Position numbers and translations under genes: made by a program. From contig NZ_CP016286.1 of the NCBI RefSeq assembly GCF_001679785.1, forward strand, positions 4,908,501-4,972,500: a DNA stretch of 64,000 nucleotides, in the 5' to 3' direction. Within the stretch, counting starts at the first letter, position 1; every line of letters starts with the position of its first letter. The notes under the pieces were generated by a model. The model searched no databases. It had not been told where the DNA came from and saw only the letters and a program-made list of their open reading frames with translations. The DNA is from Rhizobium leguminosarum. Its GTDB lineage: Bacteria > Pseudomonadota > Alphaproteobacteria > Rhizobiales > Rhizobiaceae. Of the stretch, positions 63,835 to 64,000 are shown piece after piece.

Positions 63835-64000
63835 CCTCTGTCCTGCCGGACATCTCTCCCACAAGGGGGGAGATCACGCAGGAGCCGTGACGCTCTCATT
63901 TCGACTTATCGCGATGGTAAACCTGAGCGTTGCGAGATGGGAAGCGGGTGCGGCATATCGATCTCCCCCCTTGTGGGGGAGATGTCCGGCAGGACAGAGG
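63835..64000. repeat. 40-bp inverted repeat at the right window edge
   Basis: The left arm at 63835-63874 (CCTCTGTCCTGCCGGACATC...) is the reverse complement of 63961-64000 with one mismatch. The spacer is 86 bases. The core TCTCCCACAAGGGGGGAGA is itself a palindrome of the type seen at 58.6 kb. The element may extend past the window. Confidence 0.85.

Overview
The window looks like chromosome of a Rhizobium-type alphaproteobacterium (Rhizobium etli / leguminosarum group). This rests on high GC with GTG/TTG starts, plant-type glutamate-cysteine ligase, a glcD-glcE pair, a Wzm/Wzt O-polysaccharide exporter, and intergenic mosaic repeats of the kind familiar from rhizobial genomes. No species marker such as an rRNA gene is present, so the genus is an inference.

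Layout. (1) 1-4.5 kb: a minus-strand group of FAD oxidoreductase (cut by the window edge), isoprenylcysteine-methyltransferase-like enzyme and type III polyketide synthase, divergent from a secreted TPR protein and an ECF sigma / anti-sigma pair. (2) 4.5-11.1 kb: the decayed C-terminal end of an hlyD-type secretion adaptor, then a 1988-residue RTX metalloprotease gene built from about 17 near-identical repeat units. (3) 11.2-33.6 kb: a large surface-polysaccharide locus, mostly on the minus strand with many 4-base start/stop overlaps. It has GT2 and GT4 glycosyltransferases, methyltransferases, a DegT aminotransferase with cupin partner, Wzm/Wzt, and an unusual module joining a LegB-like dehydratase, sugar nucleotidyltransferase, SDR, radical SAM/SPASM enzyme, NeuB/SpsE-like synthase, SpsF-like cytidylyltransferase, SpsG/PseG-like protein, WbqC, PIG-L deacetylase and a DUF115/MptE-like protein. 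gmd and fcl (GDP-fucose route) close it on the plus strand. Fossils of rmlA (frameshifted) and rmlB (N-terminal piece) lie inside it, so an earlier dTDP-sugar pathway was probably lost. An acyltransferase-3/SGNH gene and a tRNA-Gln(CUG) form the right border. (4) 36.5-45 kb: housekeeping and transport genes (Ppx/GppA phosphatase with a basic tail, RlmE, VOC protein, DHA2 exporter, Tat-type metallo-beta-lactamase-fold protein, guaB, two small membrane proteins). (5) 45-54.4 kb: an autotransporter flanked by two oppositely oriented repeat copies, TetR, LysR, a DUF1127 protein with a clear terminator, a DUF937 protein, a protein with two HARP-like modules, and gshA. (6) 54.5-64 kb: rsmE, a PiT phosphate transporter, NUDIX, LysR, a divergent S-adenosylhomocysteinase-like protein, LysR, and glcD-glcE (glcF presumably follows beyond the window).

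The most novel candidate is the 14.4-22.9 kb nonulosonate-like sugar module with an embedded radical SAM enzyme. Other items worth following are the SAHH-like protein that has lost catalytic and NAD-clamping residues, the two-HARP protein without a helicase, the internally duplicated RTX protease beside a dead secretion adaptor, and the polyketide synthase trio. All calls come from reading the sequence; no database search was run.
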